Shown: positions 36,147 through 47,250, numbered from the stretch's first letter. The stretch is 64,000 bases of DNA from Microvirga flavescens (GCF_003290125.1 NZ_QMKH01000004.1:267867-331866), one strand, 5' to 3'. The notes: generated by a model not told the origin, from the sequence alone. Numbers and translations are program-made.

Positions 36147-36578
36147 CTAGAATCCCGCCTCGGACGCGACCAGCCGAAGCGCGAAGATGATCCACATCAG
36201 CATCAGCGTGAACGCGCCGAAGGCGAATGCCTGAAAGCGGGGCACGAGCCGGTTCGACGTCACATGAACATAGACGTGCACCAGCCGGGCCAGCACGAAC
36301 AGCCAGGACAGGATCACAAACAACAGATCCGCCTTGCGCGTGATGAGCGCGAACACGACCAGCACGTAGAACAGAACCGGCAACTGGCACTGGTTCTCGA
36401 AGGCGTTCACGACTTGCTGGGCCTTCTCCGGCCAGTTCTTCTGTCCAAGCGCGATATCGGCTGCCTTGACCTCGCCCTCCCGCAGCGTCTGTATGCGCAG
36501 CCGCGCCGTCCACAGCAGCAGGACGAAGGTCAGGCCGACCTGAACGAAGACGGGAAGAAGAACGGCGGTGACGCTCAT
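36147..36578 (-). CDS. MAPEG family membrane protein
   Basis: A 143-residue protein with four hydrophobic segments. The MAPEG pattern is visible: LREGEVKAADIALGQKNWPEKAQ then VVNAFENQCQLPVLFYVLVV (the ExxNQxQ-type box) and ARLVHVYVHVTSNRLVPRF. Eukaryotic relatives are glutathione-dependent membrane enzymes; bacterial members mostly lack an assigned substrate. It ends after guaB starts no overlap; the guaB stop is nine bases upstream on the same strand. Confidence 0.88.
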   Translation of the reverse strand: MSVTAVLLPVFVQVGLTFVLLLWTARLRIQTLREGEVKAADIALGQKNWPEKAQQVVNAFENQCQLPVLFYVLVVFALITRKADLLFVILSWLFVLARLVHVYVHVTSNRLVPRFQAFAFGAFTLMLMWIIFALRLVASEAGF

Positions 36579-36586
36579 GATCGGGC

Positions 36587-38134
<1,548 letters not shown>

Positions 38135-38243
38135 TCACGGGCTTCCCGTTTCGCATAGGCCCTTCTGGTCCACATTTCATGGGGGCTGGGGTGTCATAAA
38201 GGCTCTAGGCAACGCGCGCACGTAAGGTTAAGTGCAGGAGGTT

Positions 38244-39680
38244 ATGCGCCAAACCCGTCTTCTCCCCCTGATCATCGCCACCGCCTTGTTTATGGAGAAT
38301 ACGGATTCCACGGTCATCGCGACCTCGTTGCCGATGATCGCGCAAGATCTGGGCGAAGACCCCATCGCGCTCAAGCTTGCCCTCACCTCCTATCTCGTCA
38401 GCCTCGCCATCTTCATTCCGATCTCCGGCTGGATGGCTGACCGGTTCGGAGCGCGGACTATTTTCCGCGCCGCCATCGGCGTGTTCATGGTGGGGTCGCT
38501 TGCCTGCGCGGGGGCCACCTCTCTGGAGGGGTTCGTCATCGCCCGCTTCCTGCAGGGCATGGGTGGGGCGATGATGGTGCCGGTGGGCCGCCTCGTCATC
38601 CTGCGCAGCGTGCCGCGCAACCAGATCGTCCAGGCACTGGCGACCCTCACCATTCCCGCTCTCGTCGGGCCTGTGGTCGGCCCGCCGCTCGGCGGCTTCA
38701 TCACCACCTATTGGGACTGGCGCTGGATCTTCTTCATCAACATTCCCATCGGCATCTTAGGAATGGTCCTCGCGACGCTCCACGTCCCGAACATCAAGGA
38801 ACCCGACACGCCGCCCCTCGACTATGTGGGCTTCCTGCTCTCCGGCTTCGGGCTGGCCCTGTTGATGCTCGGCTTCGCCTCGGGCGGGCGGCACCTCATT
38901 CCGCTGTCGATCTCCATCGGTTGCGTCGTCGCCGGAACGATCTGCGTCGCGCTTTACATCGCCCATGCGCGCAGAACGCCCCATCCCGTGCTGCACCTCG
39001 GCCTGCTCCGCATCCCAACCTTCCGGATCAGCGTCGTCGGCGGGTCTCTGTTCCGCATCGGCGTCGGCTCGATCCCGTTTCTGCTGCCGCTGCTCCTGCA
39101 GATCGGCTTTGGCCTCAACCCGCTGCAATCCGGCTCGCTGACCTTCATCGCGGCGGCGGGCGCGCTTTTCATGAAGACGATGGCGAAGAAGATCCTGGAA
39201 AAGACCGGGTTTCGCCTGCTCCTGACCGTGAACGCCTTCATCGCGGCGGCGTTTCTAGCCATCAACGGCTTCTTCACCGACACGACGCCCTATTGGTTCA
39301 TCATGGGCGCCCTGTTCATCGGCGGCTGTTTCCGTTCCTTGCAATTCACGAGCCTCAACGCCATCGCCTTCGCGGAGATCTCGAACCGGGACATGAGCTA
39401 CGCCACGAGCCTCTCCGCCGTGGCGCAGCAATTGTCCCTGAGCCTCGGCGTCGCCATCGGTGCGTCCGCCCTTGAAGCCGCGACCCGCTTCAACGGCCAC
39501 GCAACGATCCAGGCCGCGGATTTTGGGCCCGCCTTCTGGGCGGTCGCCATCATCTCGGGGCTCTCGGGCTTCCTCTTCCTCGGGCTCCACCCCCACGCAG
39601 GCGCGGAAATGTCGGGCCACCCCGTCCCGAAGAAGAAAGCCAACGCGACGGGCGTCGGGGGCGGGATGGACGCATCCTGA
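38244..39680 (+). CDS. MFS drug-export-type transporter (DHA2 / EmrB-QacA family)
   Basis: Multidrug-exporter-like protein of 478 residues with about 14 membrane segments. It has ENTDSTVIATSLPMIAQDL in helix 1, GWMADRFGARTIF in loop 2-3, LQGMGGAMMVPVGRLVILR, and the motif C region GPVVGPPLGGFI. AGGAGG lies only two bases before the ATG at 38244, so a GTG at 38232 is an alternative start. Substrates are unknown; no MarR/TetR regulator adjoins it. Confidence 0.88.
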   Translation: MRQTRLLPLIIATALFMENTDSTVIATSLPMIAQDLGEDPIALKLALTSYLVSLAIFIPISGWMADRFGARTIFRAAIGVFMVGSLACAGATSLEGFVIARFLQGMGGAMMVPVGRLVILRSVPRNQIVQALATLTIPALVGPVVGPPLGGFITTYWDWRWIFFINIPIGILGMVLATLHVPNIKEPDTPPLDYVGFLLSGFGLALLMLGFASGGRHLIPLSISIGCVVAGTICVALYIAHARRTPHPVLHLGLLRIPTFRISVVGGSLFRIGVGSIPFLLPLLLQIGFGLNPLQSGSLTFIAAAGALFMKTMAKKILEKTGFRLLLTVNAFIAAAFLAINGFFTDTTPYWFIMGALFIGGCFRSLQFTSLNAIAFAEISNRDMSYATSLSAVAQQLSLSLGVAIGASALEAATRFNGHATIQAADFGPAFWAVAIISGLSGFLFLGLHPHAGAEMSGHPVPKKKANATGVGGGMDAS

Positions 39681-39695
39681 GATCACGCTATCTTC

Positions 39696-39717
39696 GAGGC
39701 CGCACAGGAGCGGCCTC
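39696..39717 (+). promoter_or_regulatory. Hairpin holding the ribosome-binding site of the dienelactone hydrolase gene
   Basis: GAGGCCGC (39696-39703) pairs with GCGGCCTC (39710-39717) around ACAGGA. The AGGAG ribosome-binding site (39706-39710) sits in the loop and stem base, and the ATG follows at 39720. The stem could end MFS transcripts and at the same time limit translation of the next gene. Confidence 0.45.
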
Positions 39718-39719
39718 TC

Positions 39720-40574
39720 ATGGATCAGCGTATCATCGACCTCTACGACGACTTCACCCACGGCGGTATGAACCGGCGCAGCTTTCTGGATCGCCTTGCG
39801 GCGCTTGCGGGCAGCACAGCGGCGGCATCGGCCCTGCTCGGCGTTCTCCAGAACAACTATGCGCAGGCCCAGACCATCGCGGAAAACGATCCGCGCATCA
39901 CGACGCAGATGGTGGAGATTCCCGGCGTTCCGAACCTGAAGGGCTATCTCGCCAAACCGAAGGCCGGCGGCAAGCACCCGGCGGTTCTGGTGATCCACGA
40001 GAACCGGGGCCTCAATCCCCACATCAAGGACGTGACGCGCCGCGTCGCGGCAGAAGGCTTTCTCGCGCTCGGGCTCGATTACCTTTCACCGATGGGCGGA
40101 ACGCCGGAGGATGAGGACAAGGGCCGCGACATGATCGGCCAATTGAAGCCCGCCGACATCGTCGCTTATGGCAAGGCAGCCGTCGCCTACCTGAAGGCCA
40201 GTCCGGACGGAAACGGCAAGGTCGGCGCGGTCGGCTTCTGCTGGGGCGGCGGCGCGGTCAATGGCCTTGCGGTGGCGGACCCTGACCTTGCGGCGGGCGT
40301 CGCCTATTACGGTGGCCAGCCGAAGGCGGAGGACGTGTCAAAAATCCACGCAGCGCTGCTTCTGCACTATGCCGGGCTCGACGAGCGGATCAACGCGGGC
40401 ATCCCGGCCTATGAGGCAGCCCTGAAGCAGGCGGGCAAGACCTTCGAGATCCACAAATACGAGGGCGTGAACCATGCCTTCAACAACGACACCAACCCCG
40501 CCCGCTACGACAAGGCCGCCGCCGATCTGGCGAGGAGCCGGACGATTGCATTCCTGAAGAAGCACCTGAGTTGA
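39720..40574 (+). CDS. Dienelactone hydrolase family protein, Tat-type export signal
   Basis: Alpha/beta hydrolase of 284 residues. A twin-arginine motif (MNRRSFLDRLAALAGSTA, from residue 17) suggests export by the Tat system with cleavage near the AQA-Q at residue 50. Catalytic residues follow the dienelactone pattern: cysteine in VGFCWGGGAVN, Asp in YAGLDERIN and His in GVNHAFNND. An ENRGLNPHIKDVTRR stretch is typical. The natural substrate is unknown; this periplasmic branch is usually a carboxymethylenebutenolidase homologue. Confidence 0.88.
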   Translation: MDQRIIDLYDDFTHGGMNRRSFLDRLAALAGSTAAASALLGVLQNNYAQAQTIAENDPRITTQMVEIPGVPNLKGYLAKPKAGGKHPAVLVIHENRGLNPHIKDVTRRVAAEGFLALGLDYLSPMGGTPEDEDKGRDMIGQLKPADIVAYGKAAVAYLKASPDGNGKVGAVGFCWGGGAVNGLAVADPDLAAGVAYYGGQPKAEDVSKIHAALLLHYAGLDERINAGIPAYEAALKQAGKTFEIHKYEGVNHAFNNDTNPARYDKAAADLARSRTIAFLKKHLS

Positions 40575-40653
40575 TCGCCCCCGGAACGGCCTCACGCTCC
40601 CCGGGTGGCCAGCAGCCCGCTACGTGAGAGGTGAGGTCTGTCCGGACGACGGC

Positions 40654-41106
40654 CTAACCGCCTTTCAACCGCGTATTGCACTGCGAATAGTAGCCGCCGC
40701 CCTTCTGGATCCATTTCAAGCCGGCATTGGCCGCTCCGCCAGCTGCCTGGTTGGCTTTGTATTGATCAAGGCAGGTGTGCATCCGCGCCTTTCCGGGCGA
40801 TTCACTCGAATACTTGCTCGATACGGCGGATGGGAATGTCGCGTTGCTCATCGGGGCCGGAGCAACGGGCGTCTTCTGCTGTGCGGAAGGGGCCGTGCTG
40901 CCCGTCGTCGCGGGCGCGGTTGTGGCGCCTACTCCGCATTCGGCTTTACGAAAATCGTTCCACCTCATGCTGCCGAGCGTTCCTGCGCTCTGAGCGGCTT
41001 TATATTTCGCGCTGCATTCCTGCATGGTCAGCGCCGCTGCCGGTTGCATGTGCACGAGCAGCCCTGCTGATGCCAGGATAGCGGTTAGGATGAGATGCCG
41101 TTTCAT
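40654..41106 (-). CDS. Secreted protein with two cysteine-containing repeats
   Basis: A 150-residue protein with a signal peptide (MKRHLILTAILASAGLLVH then PAAA-L). Two similar modules are visible: MQECSAKYKAAQSAGTL...WNDFRKAEC near residues 28-57 and MHTCLDQYKANQAAGG...KWIQKGGGYYSQC near 109-143, separated by an Ala/Thr/Pro linker. Each module has two cysteines that could form a disulphide. The pattern is reminiscent of PsiF-repeat proteins. Function unknown. Confidence 0.72.
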   Translation of the reverse strand: MKRHLILTAILASAGLLVHMQPAAALTMQECSAKYKAAQSAGTLGSMRWNDFRKAECGVGATTAPATTGSTAPSAQQKTPVAPAPMSNATFPSAVSSKYSSESPGKARMHTCLDQYKANQAAGGAANAGLKWIQKGGGYYSQCNTRLKGG

Positions 41107-41219
41107 GGCAGAATCCCTTCATTAAGCTCGCAATGTGCGAGACTTAAAGAAACGCGAGTCCCTTCCAGCGGTTGCAGCTTATCCTTAACGCGAGAGATGA
41201 AAGGCGCAGCCCTTCGCGA

Positions 41220-41906
41220 TCAACCTTCCGCCCTACCCCGGAAGCCTGTCGCCATCACGTAAAGCTCGGCGGAATCCGAGCGGCTCGCAGCGGGCTTCAC
41301 ATGCCGCACCACGGCGAAGTCGCGCTTGAGGTCGGCCAGAAGCTGGTTCTCGGTGCCGCCCTGAAAAACCTTGGCGACGAAGGAGCCGCCCGGCGCGAGA
41401 ATTTCACGCGCGAAATAGATCGCCGCTTCCGCGAGGCCCATGATGCGCAGGTGATCGGTCTTCTTGTGGCCGGTAGTGTTGGCCGCCATGTCGGACATGA
41501 CGATGTCGGCAGGTCCGCCGAGCATGTCGATGAGCTTTTGGGGCGCGCTTTCGTCAAGAAAGTCGAGCTGGATGAAGTCCACGCCAGGCAGCGGATCGAT
41601 GGGCAGAAGGTCGATGCCGACGACCTTGCCCTTCGGGCCGACCTTGCGCGCTGCGATCTGCGCCCAGCCGCCGGGAGCGGCGCCCAGGTCCACCACCCGC
41701 TGGCCGGTTTTCAAAAGGTGATACTTCTCGTCGATCTCGAGCAGCTTGAATGCCGCGCGCGAGCGGTATCCCTCGCGCTTGGCGCGCGCCACGTACGGAT
41801 CGTTGAGCTGGCGTTCGAGCCATTTCTGAGACGAGAGGGAGCGCTTGTTCGCGGTCTTCACCCTCTGCTTCAGATTGCGCACCCCTGTCGAGGCCTTGTC
41901 ACTCAC
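41220..41906 (-). CDS. rlmE: 23S rRNA (uridine-2'-O) methyltransferase
   Basis: Methylates U2552 of 23S rRNA (RlmE/FtsJ). The 228-residue product has RSRAAFKLLEIDEKYHLL, the SAM loop VVDLGAAPGGWAQIAA, DIVMSDMAANTTGHKKTDH and GGSFVAKVFQGG, covering the K-D-K-E catalytic tetrad. The GTG start overlaps the ppx stop (GTGA) and is preceded by AGGAGAG. The long frame upstream is inside ppx and is not part of the gene. Confidence 0.95.
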   Translation of the reverse strand: MSDKASTGVRNLKQRVKTANKRSLSSQKWLERQLNDPYVARAKREGYRSRAAFKLLEIDEKYHLLKTGQRVVDLGAAPGGWAQIAARKVGPKGKVVGIDLLPIDPLPGVDFIQLDFLDESAPQKLIDMLGGPADIVMSDMAANTTGHKKTDHLRIMGLAEAAIYFAREILAPGGSFVAKVFQGGTENQLLADLKRDFAVVRHVKPAASRSDSAELYVMATGFRGRAEG

Positions 41907-43009
41907 CGTTGGCTCTCCTGACGCCAGACATTGTCCTCGCGCATCATGTTCATCAAAATCCCTTCCCGCAGGCCGCGGTCCGCGATGCGTAGCCGGTCCG
42001 ACGGGAAGGATCGGCGGATCGCCTCGAGGATCGCGCAGCCCGCAAGCACGAGATCGGCACGCTCGCGGCCGATGCAAGGCTGCGCCGCGCGCTCCTCCAG
42101 GCTGGTATCGATCAACCTGTCGATCACACTCGTGATCTCCCGGTCACGCATCCACAGGCCATCGACGCGGCGGCGGTCGTAGCGCGGAAGCCCGAGATGA
42201 ATCCCGCCCACCGTCGTGACCGTGCCCGAGGTCCCGAGAAGGTGGAAGCCCCGCGCATGGGAAGCCTTCGCCGCCGTCTGCGCGAAATCCCGCAGAAGCT
42301 CCGTGACCTCGCTCACCATGCCCTCGAAGACCTCACGGGTCACGTTAACGCCGCCATGCCGCTCGGCCAGCGTGACGACACCGGCAGGTAGGGAGTCCCA
42401 GGCCCGGATGCGATGGCACGGGTCGGAATGCGCGTCTCCGGCCTTTCCGTCAAGCCACGCGATCTCGGTGGAGCCGCCGCCGATGTCGAAGATGACGATG
42501 GATTCCGCACTCGGATCGGCCAGCGAAGCGCAACCCGTGACGGCGAGATAGGCTTCCGTCTGCCGGTCCACCACCTCAAGTTCGAGATCGAGATCCGAGC
42601 GGACGCGCTCGATGAAATCCTGCCCGTTCCTGGCGAGACGGCAGGCCTCGGTGGCGACGAGGCGCGCGCGCCGCACGTCCTTCGCCTCCATCTTGTCCCG
42701 ACACACACGCAGCGCCTCGATGGTGCGCTCGATGGCGTCACCGCTCAGATGGTTGCCGAGGCCAAGCCCCTCGCCGAGGCGCACGATGCGGGAAAACGCG
42801 TCTACGACGCGAAAACCCACATGCGCCGGTTCGGCGATGAGCAGGCGGCAATTGTTGGTGCCGAGATCGAGCGCAGCATAGCTCTCGGCAGAACGCCGCC
42901 GCCGCTGAAGCACCGAATCGCGCGACCAGGACCCAACCCAGCCCGAGCCACCGATGGAGGTCGTCCGATCGTCTCCAGGCTCAGCGATTGCATCCGTTTT
43001 GATAGTCAA
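41903..43009 (-). CDS. ppx: Exopolyphosphatase / Ppx-GppA family phosphatase
   Basis: Hydrolyses inorganic polyphosphate or pppGpp. The 368-residue ASKHA-fold protein has the phosphate loops AALDLGTNNCRLLIAEP and VIFDIGGGSTEIAW, and LGTSGTVTTVGGIHLGLPRYDRR. It is shorter than E. coli Ppx and lacks the extra C-terminal domain, as in the short bacterial form. The start is TTG, supported by AAGGA eight bases upstream. Coupled to rlmE, a common alphaproteobacterial pair. Confidence 0.9.
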   Translation of the reverse strand: MTIKTDAIAEPGDDRTTSIGGSGWVGSWSRDSVLQRRRRSAESYAALDLGTNNCRLLIAEPAHVGFRVVDAFSRIVRLGEGLGLGNHLSGDAIERTIEALRVCRDKMEAKDVRRARLVATEACRLARNGQDFIERVRSDLDLELEVVDRQTEAYLAVTGCASLADPSAESIVIFDIGGGSTEIAWLDGKAGDAHSDPCHRIRAWDSLPAGVVTLAERHGGVNVTREVFEGMVSEVTELLRDFAQTAAKASHARGFHLLGTSGTVTTVGGIHLGLPRYDRRRVDGLWMRDREITSVIDRLIDTSLEERAAQPCIGRERADLVLAGCAILEAIRRSFPSDRLRIADRGLREGILMNMMREDNVWRQESQR

Positions 43010-43107
43010 GGCTCAATCCTTACGCGCCACGAACCGGCCCTGCGCAACACGACAGTAACAACCCCGTCGTGTATCTGCAAAGGGCGGCGGAGAACATCCT
43101 TTCCCGT

Positions 43108-44292
43108 TCACAGCCGAAAGTCTTGAAAACGCCCCGTCAGTTCCCGCAAGACATCCGCGCCGACATTGGCAATGGCGATGCGCAGATGGCCCTCCTGCCC
43201 CGGCCCGAAGTAACTCCCCGGCAAACACAGAACGCCGCGCTCCGTGGCCAGTTTTTCCGCAACCGCCTGCGCCGTCTTTCCGGCAAACGGATGACGCACA
43301 TACGCGAAATACGCGCCGATGGACTCGATCTTCCATTCCGGGAAAGGCGCGAGTGCGCGGGTGAAAACTTCGGCGCGCTCGTTGATTTCGGCGCGGTTGT
43401 CCTCACGCCACTGTCGCAGGCCGTCGATGGCCCACGGCAGCGCCATTTGAGCCGTGCGCGGCGGGCAGATCTGAATGCAGTCGAGAACTTTGGCAACCTG
43501 CGCGATGAGAGCGGCATCGGCCGTGATCGCCCCCGTGCGATGGCCGGGAATCGCGTAGGCCTTAGAGAAGGAATAGAGCTGGATCACGGTGTTGCGCCAA
43601 TCCGCGCTCTCGAACAGCGCGTGAGCGTGGTTCACACCCTTCGGCAGGAAGTCCCGATAGGTCTCGTCGATGACGAGATAAATGCCGCGCTTGCGGCAAA
43701 GCGCCGCAAAGCTCTCGATCACATGCGGCGGATAAACCGCGCCGGTCGGGTTGTTGGGCGTCACGAGAACGATGGCCTTCACCTTCCCGTCAATGAGAGG
43801 CTCCGCATCCTCGACGCGCGGCACGAAGCCGTTTTCCGGCAGGCATGGCAGAGGGCGCGGCTCGACGCCAAGCATGTCGAGGGTCATCTGGTGGTTGAAG
43901 TACCAGGGCGTTGGAAGCAGCACGGCATCGCCTTGGCGGGCGAGCAGCATCATGGTGGCGAAGAAAGCGAGATTGCAGCCCGCCGTGACCGCCGTATCCT
44001 CGCTCGCGATGCTCCCCCCATAAATGCGCACGAGATCGGCGGCATAGGCCGCGCGCAGATCCCTATCGCCCTCGATAGGACCATATTTCGCCGCAGCGGC
44101 CGAGCCTGCGGCCTCCGCAAGGCGCTCGAGAACAGCAGGATGGGGCGTCGTTCCCGGCACGGCCTGGGAGAGATTGATGAGCTTGCCGAAGGAACCGTCG
44201 TAGCGGGCCGTCCAGGCCTGGGCTTCGGGGATCGGAGGGCTTCCGACATCGGCAACGAGGGGATTGATCGGCGCGAAGACGCTCGCTGTCAT
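43108..44292 (-). CDS. Aminotransferase, class I/II (PLP-dependent)
   Basis: A 394-residue fold-type I aminotransferase. KYGPIEGDRDLRAAYA near residue 70, LVTPNNPTGAVYPPHVI, the Asp in IYLVIDETYRDFL, and the PLP lysine in YSFSKAYAIPGHRTGAI are present. The conserved final Arg is in GHLRIAIANVG. The substrate is not clear; aspartate/aromatic or alanine-type specificities are possible. The ATG at 44292 follows AAAGGG; the earlier frame start is not supported. Confidence 0.9.
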   Translation of the reverse strand: MTASVFAPINPLVADVGSPPIPEAQAWTARYDGSFGKLINLSQAVPGTTPHPAVLERLAEAAGSAAAAKYGPIEGDRDLRAAYAADLVRIYGGSIASEDTAVTAGCNLAFFATMMLLARQGDAVLLPTPWYFNHQMTLDMLGVEPRPLPCLPENGFVPRVEDAEPLIDGKVKAIVLVTPNNPTGAVYPPHVIESFAALCRKRGIYLVIDETYRDFLPKGVNHAHALFESADWRNTVIQLYSFSKAYAIPGHRTGAITADAALIAQVAKVLDCIQICPPRTAQMALPWAIDGLRQWREDNRAEINERAEVFTRALAPFPEWKIESIGAYFAYVRHPFAGKTAQAVAEKLATERGVLCLPGSYFGPGQEGHLRIAIANVGADVLRELTGRFQDFRL

Positions 44293-44367
44293 GATGGACC
44301 CTTTGAACAGAGAATCCGAAGCTATCAGATCCAAGACGATGCGGTCCACGAGAGGAGCGCACAAACG

Positions 44368-44391
44368 AAAAACGCGGCCACGAGGGCCGCG
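44368..44391 (-). terminator. Rho-independent terminator of efp
   Basis: On the minus strand, CGCGGCC, a CTCGT loop and GGCCGCG form a 7-bp stem followed by TTTTT. It lies 30 bases after the efp stop. Confidence 0.85.
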
Positions 44392-44420
44392 CCTTTTGCT
44401 GGATGCGAATTGGAAGGCTT

Positions 44421-44987
44421 TTAGTCCTTCGCGCGTTCCACGTAGGAACCGTCTTCCGTCATGATGACGACGCGGGTGCCGGCGGTGATGTGCGGCGGAA
44501 CCAGCGTGCGCACGCCGTTGGAAAGAATGGCGGGCTTGTAGGACGACGAAGCCGTCTGGCCCTTCACGACCGGCTCGGTCTCGGTGATCTCAAGCACGAT
44601 GCGGGCCGGCAATTCGATGGCGATCGGAAGGCCGTTGTGAAGGCTGAGCTTCACGATCATGCCTTCCTGCAAATAGGCGGCCTGGTCGCCGATGATGTCC
44701 TCAGAAACCGGAACCTGCTCATAGCTTTCCGGATTCATGAAGTGGAAGCCTTCGCCGTCCTGATAGAGGTAGGAGAAGTCGCGGTCTTCCACGAAAGCGC
44801 GCTCCACCTGCTCGGTGGTACGGTAACGTTCGGAGATCTTCACACCGTCCGAAATGCGGCGCATGTCGAGCTGGGTAACGGGAGTGCCCTTGCCGGGGTG
44901 GATGTTTTGGGCGGTCAGAACCACGTAAAGGCGGCCGTCGATGTCGACGACATTGCCTTTGCGGAGTGAAGAGGCGATGACCTTCAC
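44421..44987 (-). CDS. efp: Translation elongation factor P
   Basis: EF-P rescues ribosomes stalled on consecutive prolines. The 188-residue product has three beta-barrel domains. The modification-site lysine is K33 in [12 protein letters not shown] (E. coli K34). It also has [21 protein letters not shown] and the C-terminal [18 protein letters not shown]. The start is GTG. It is divergent from epmA-epmB, the enzymes that beta-lysylate this lysine, so the window holds the whole pathway. The Pro-rich OmpA-family protein at 3092 is one obvious client. Confidence 0.97.
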   Translation of the reverse strand: MKVIASSLRKGNVVDIDGRLYVVLTAQNIHPGKGTPVTQLDMRRISDGVKISERYRTTEQVERAFVEDRDFSYLYQDGEGFHFMNPESYEQVPVSEDIIGDQAAYLQEGMIVKLSLHNGLPIAIELPARIVLEITETEPVVKGQTASSSYKPAILSNGVRTLVPPHITAGTRVVIMTEDGSYVERAKD

Positions 44988-45138
44988 GGGGAGACTTCCT
45001 TATGACAGAGGTAGGCGCGCTGCCAGGAACCGGATCATCCGGCCATCGGGCTGCGCGGGATTTCATTGCCGCACCTAACCCATCTTCGGGAAAATCGCCA
45101 GTAGTGAGCCTGTATTACTTTTAAGAGACAAAAGCCCC

Positions 45139-46191
45139 ATGCCCGCCCCCTCGCCCTGGTGGACGCCCCATGTCCACGCGGATCGACGCCCGTTTCTCCT
45201 GAGCCGGAACCGGATTCAGGCCGCTTTTCGGCGTTTTTTCGAGGAGCGGGACTTTGTCGAGGTCGATACGGCGACGCTTCAGACCTCCCCCGGCAATGAG
45301 GCGCACCTGCATGCCTTCGCGACGGAAGCCCTCAGCCTCGATGGATCGCGGGCTCCGCTCTTTCTCCATACCTCGCCGGAATTCGCCTGCAAGAAACTGC
45401 TCGCGGCGGGCGAGCCGCGCCTGTTCTGCTTCGCCCATGTCTACCGCAACCGGGAGCGCGGCCCCCTGCACCACCCGGAATTCACGATGCTCGAATGGTA
45501 TCGGACGGGAGAATCCTACGAGAGCCTGATGCAGGATTGCGCCGCCCTCCTCCGCCTTGCCGCCGAGGTGGCGGGCACGAGCACCTTCAGCTTTCGCGGC
45601 GTGAGCGTCGATCCTTTCCTGTCGCCGGAACGGTTGAGCGTGGCCGAAGCCTTCCGGCGTCATGCGAGGATTGATCTTCTTGCTACCATCGAGCCCTCGG
45701 GCAAAACTGACCGGGACGCTCTTGCCGCCGCCTTGCGGGCTGCAGGACTTCGGGTGGCGGATGACGATACCTGGTCGGACCTGTTCAGCCGCGTCATCGT
45801 GGAGAAGGTCGAGCCTCATCTCGGCCACGGGCGCGCCACGATCCTCGACGAATACCCGGTCGCGGAAGCCGCCCTCGCCCGCCCTTCGGCGCACGACCCG
45901 CGCGTGGCGGAACGGTTTGAACTCTATGCCTGCGGCGTCGAGCTCGCCAACGCCTTCGGCGAACTGACCGACGCCGCCGAACAGCGCCGCCGGTTCGAGG
46001 CGGAAATGGTCGAGAAAATGCGCGTCTACGACGAGAGCTACCCGCTGGATGAGGACTTCCTCGCCGCTCTTGCCGCCATGCCGGATGCGAGCGGCATCGC
46101 CCTTGGCTTCGACCGGCTTGTGATGCTCGCCACCGGCGCCTCAAAAATCGATCAGGTGCTCTGGGCCCCCGTGCCGGAGACAACAGCGTGA
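45139..46191 (+). CDS. epmA: EF-P lysine--tRNA ligase-like lysyltransferase
   Basis: Class II lysyl-tRNA-synthetase paralogue that lacks the tRNA-binding domain and attaches (R)-beta-lysine to EF-P. The 350-residue product starts near the catalytic core. It has motif 2 in FAHVYRNRERG and HHPEFTMLEWYRTGESY, and motif 3 in SGIALGFDRLVMLATG. It is divergent from efp across a 151-base gap and overlaps epmB by GTGA. Confidence 0.94.
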   Translation: MPAPSPWWTPHVHADRRPFLLSRNRIQAAFRRFFEERDFVEVDTATLQTSPGNEAHLHAFATEALSLDGSRAPLFLHTSPEFACKKLLAAGEPRLFCFAHVYRNRERGPLHHPEFTMLEWYRTGESYESLMQDCAALLRLAAEVAGTSTFSFRGVSVDPFLSPERLSVAEAFRRHARIDLLATIEPSGKTDRDALAAALRAAGLRVADDDTWSDLFSRVIVEKVEPHLGHGRATILDEYPVAEAALARPSAHDPRVAERFELYACGVELANAFGELTDAAEQRRRFEAEMVEKMRVYDESYPLDEDFLAALAAMPDASGIALGFDRLVMLATGASKIDQVLWAPVPETTA

Positions 46192-47240
46192 GCGCGCGTG
46201 CGCTGAAAACGGCGCAGGATCTCGTGAAGGCAGAGCTTCTGCCGCCCGAACGCCTTGCCGAAATCGAGCAGGTGGCCGAGCGCTACGCCATTGCGATCAC
46301 TCCCGCGATGGCGGACCTCATCGACCGGAACGATCCCGACGACCCCATCGCGCGCCAGTTCGTGCCGCATGGTGCGGAGTTGAAGCAGACGTCGGAGGAA
46401 CTTGCCGATCCCATCGGGGATCTCGCACACAGTCCGGTGGAGGGCATCGTCCATCGCTATCCCGACCGGGTTCTGCTCAAGGCGGTTCATGTCTGCCCGG
46501 TCTATTGCCGCTTCTGCTTCCGCCGCGAAATGGTGGGGCCGCAAGGGCTCGGGACGCTTTCGCCGGAAGCGATGGGGGAAGCGTTCGACTACATCGCGAC
46601 GCATCCCGAAATCTGGGAGGTAATCCTCACCGGGGGCGACCCGCTGGTGCTCTCCCCGCGCCGCCTTGCCGACATCACCGAGCGCCTCGCCGCCATCGAC
46701 CATGTGAAGGTCGTGCGCTTTCATACCCGCGTTCCGGTGGTCGATCCTGGCCATGTGGATGCCGACCTCATCGCTGCGCTGAAAGCCTCGGGCAAGGCCA
46801 TCTACGTCGCGCTTCACGCCAACCACCCGCGCGAATTCACGTCGCAAGCCCGCGCCGCCTGTGCCCGGCTTGTCGATGCGGGCGTCGTCATGGTGAGCCA
46901 GTCGGTGCTGCTGCGCGGCGTGAACGACGATCCGGACATTCTCGCCGCGCTCATGCGCGCCTTCGTCGAGGCGCGGATCAAACCCTATTACCTGCACCAC
47001 CCGGATCTTGCTCCCGGCACGGAGCATTTCCGCCTCTCCATCGCGGAAGGACAGGCGCTGGTCGCGGGTCTACGCGGCAAGATCTCAGGGCTCTGCCAAC
47101 CAACCTATGTCCTCGACATTCCCGGTGGACACGGCAAGGCACCGATAGGCGCGAATGCCATCACCACCGAGGACGGAACGTGCATCGTCACCGACTATCG
47201 CGGCAACCCGCACCTCTATCCTCCGAACGGCAGCCTCTGA
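46188..47240 (+). CDS. epmB: EF-P beta-lysylation protein (lysine 2,3-aminomutase type)
   Basis: Radical-SAM, PLP-dependent aminomutase that makes (R)-beta-lysine for EF-P. The three iron-sulphur cysteines are in [15 protein letters not shown] (CxxxCxxC). [17 protein letters not shown] follows, and the PLP and C-terminal region has [18 protein letters not shown]. The 350-residue length fits EpmB better than catabolic KamA. The GTG start overlaps the epmA stop, so expression is coupled. Confidence 0.95.
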   Translation: MSARALKTAQDLVKAELLPPERLAEIEQVAERYAIAITPAMADLIDRNDPDDPIARQFVPHGAELKQTSEELADPIGDLAHSPVEGIVHRYPDRVLLKAVHVCPVYCRFCFRREMVGPQGLGTLSPEAMGEAFDYIATHPEIWEVILTGGDPLVLSPRRLADITERLAAIDHVKVVRFHTRVPVVDPGHVDADLIAALKASGKAIYVALHANHPREFTSQARAACARLVDAGVVMVSQSVLLRGVNDDPDILAALMRAFVEARIKPYYLHHPDLAPGTEHFRLSIAEGQALVAGLRGKISGLCQPTYVLDIPGGHGKAPIGANAITTEDGTCIVTDYRGNPHLYPPNGSL

Positions 47241-47250
47241 GAGCGTACCA

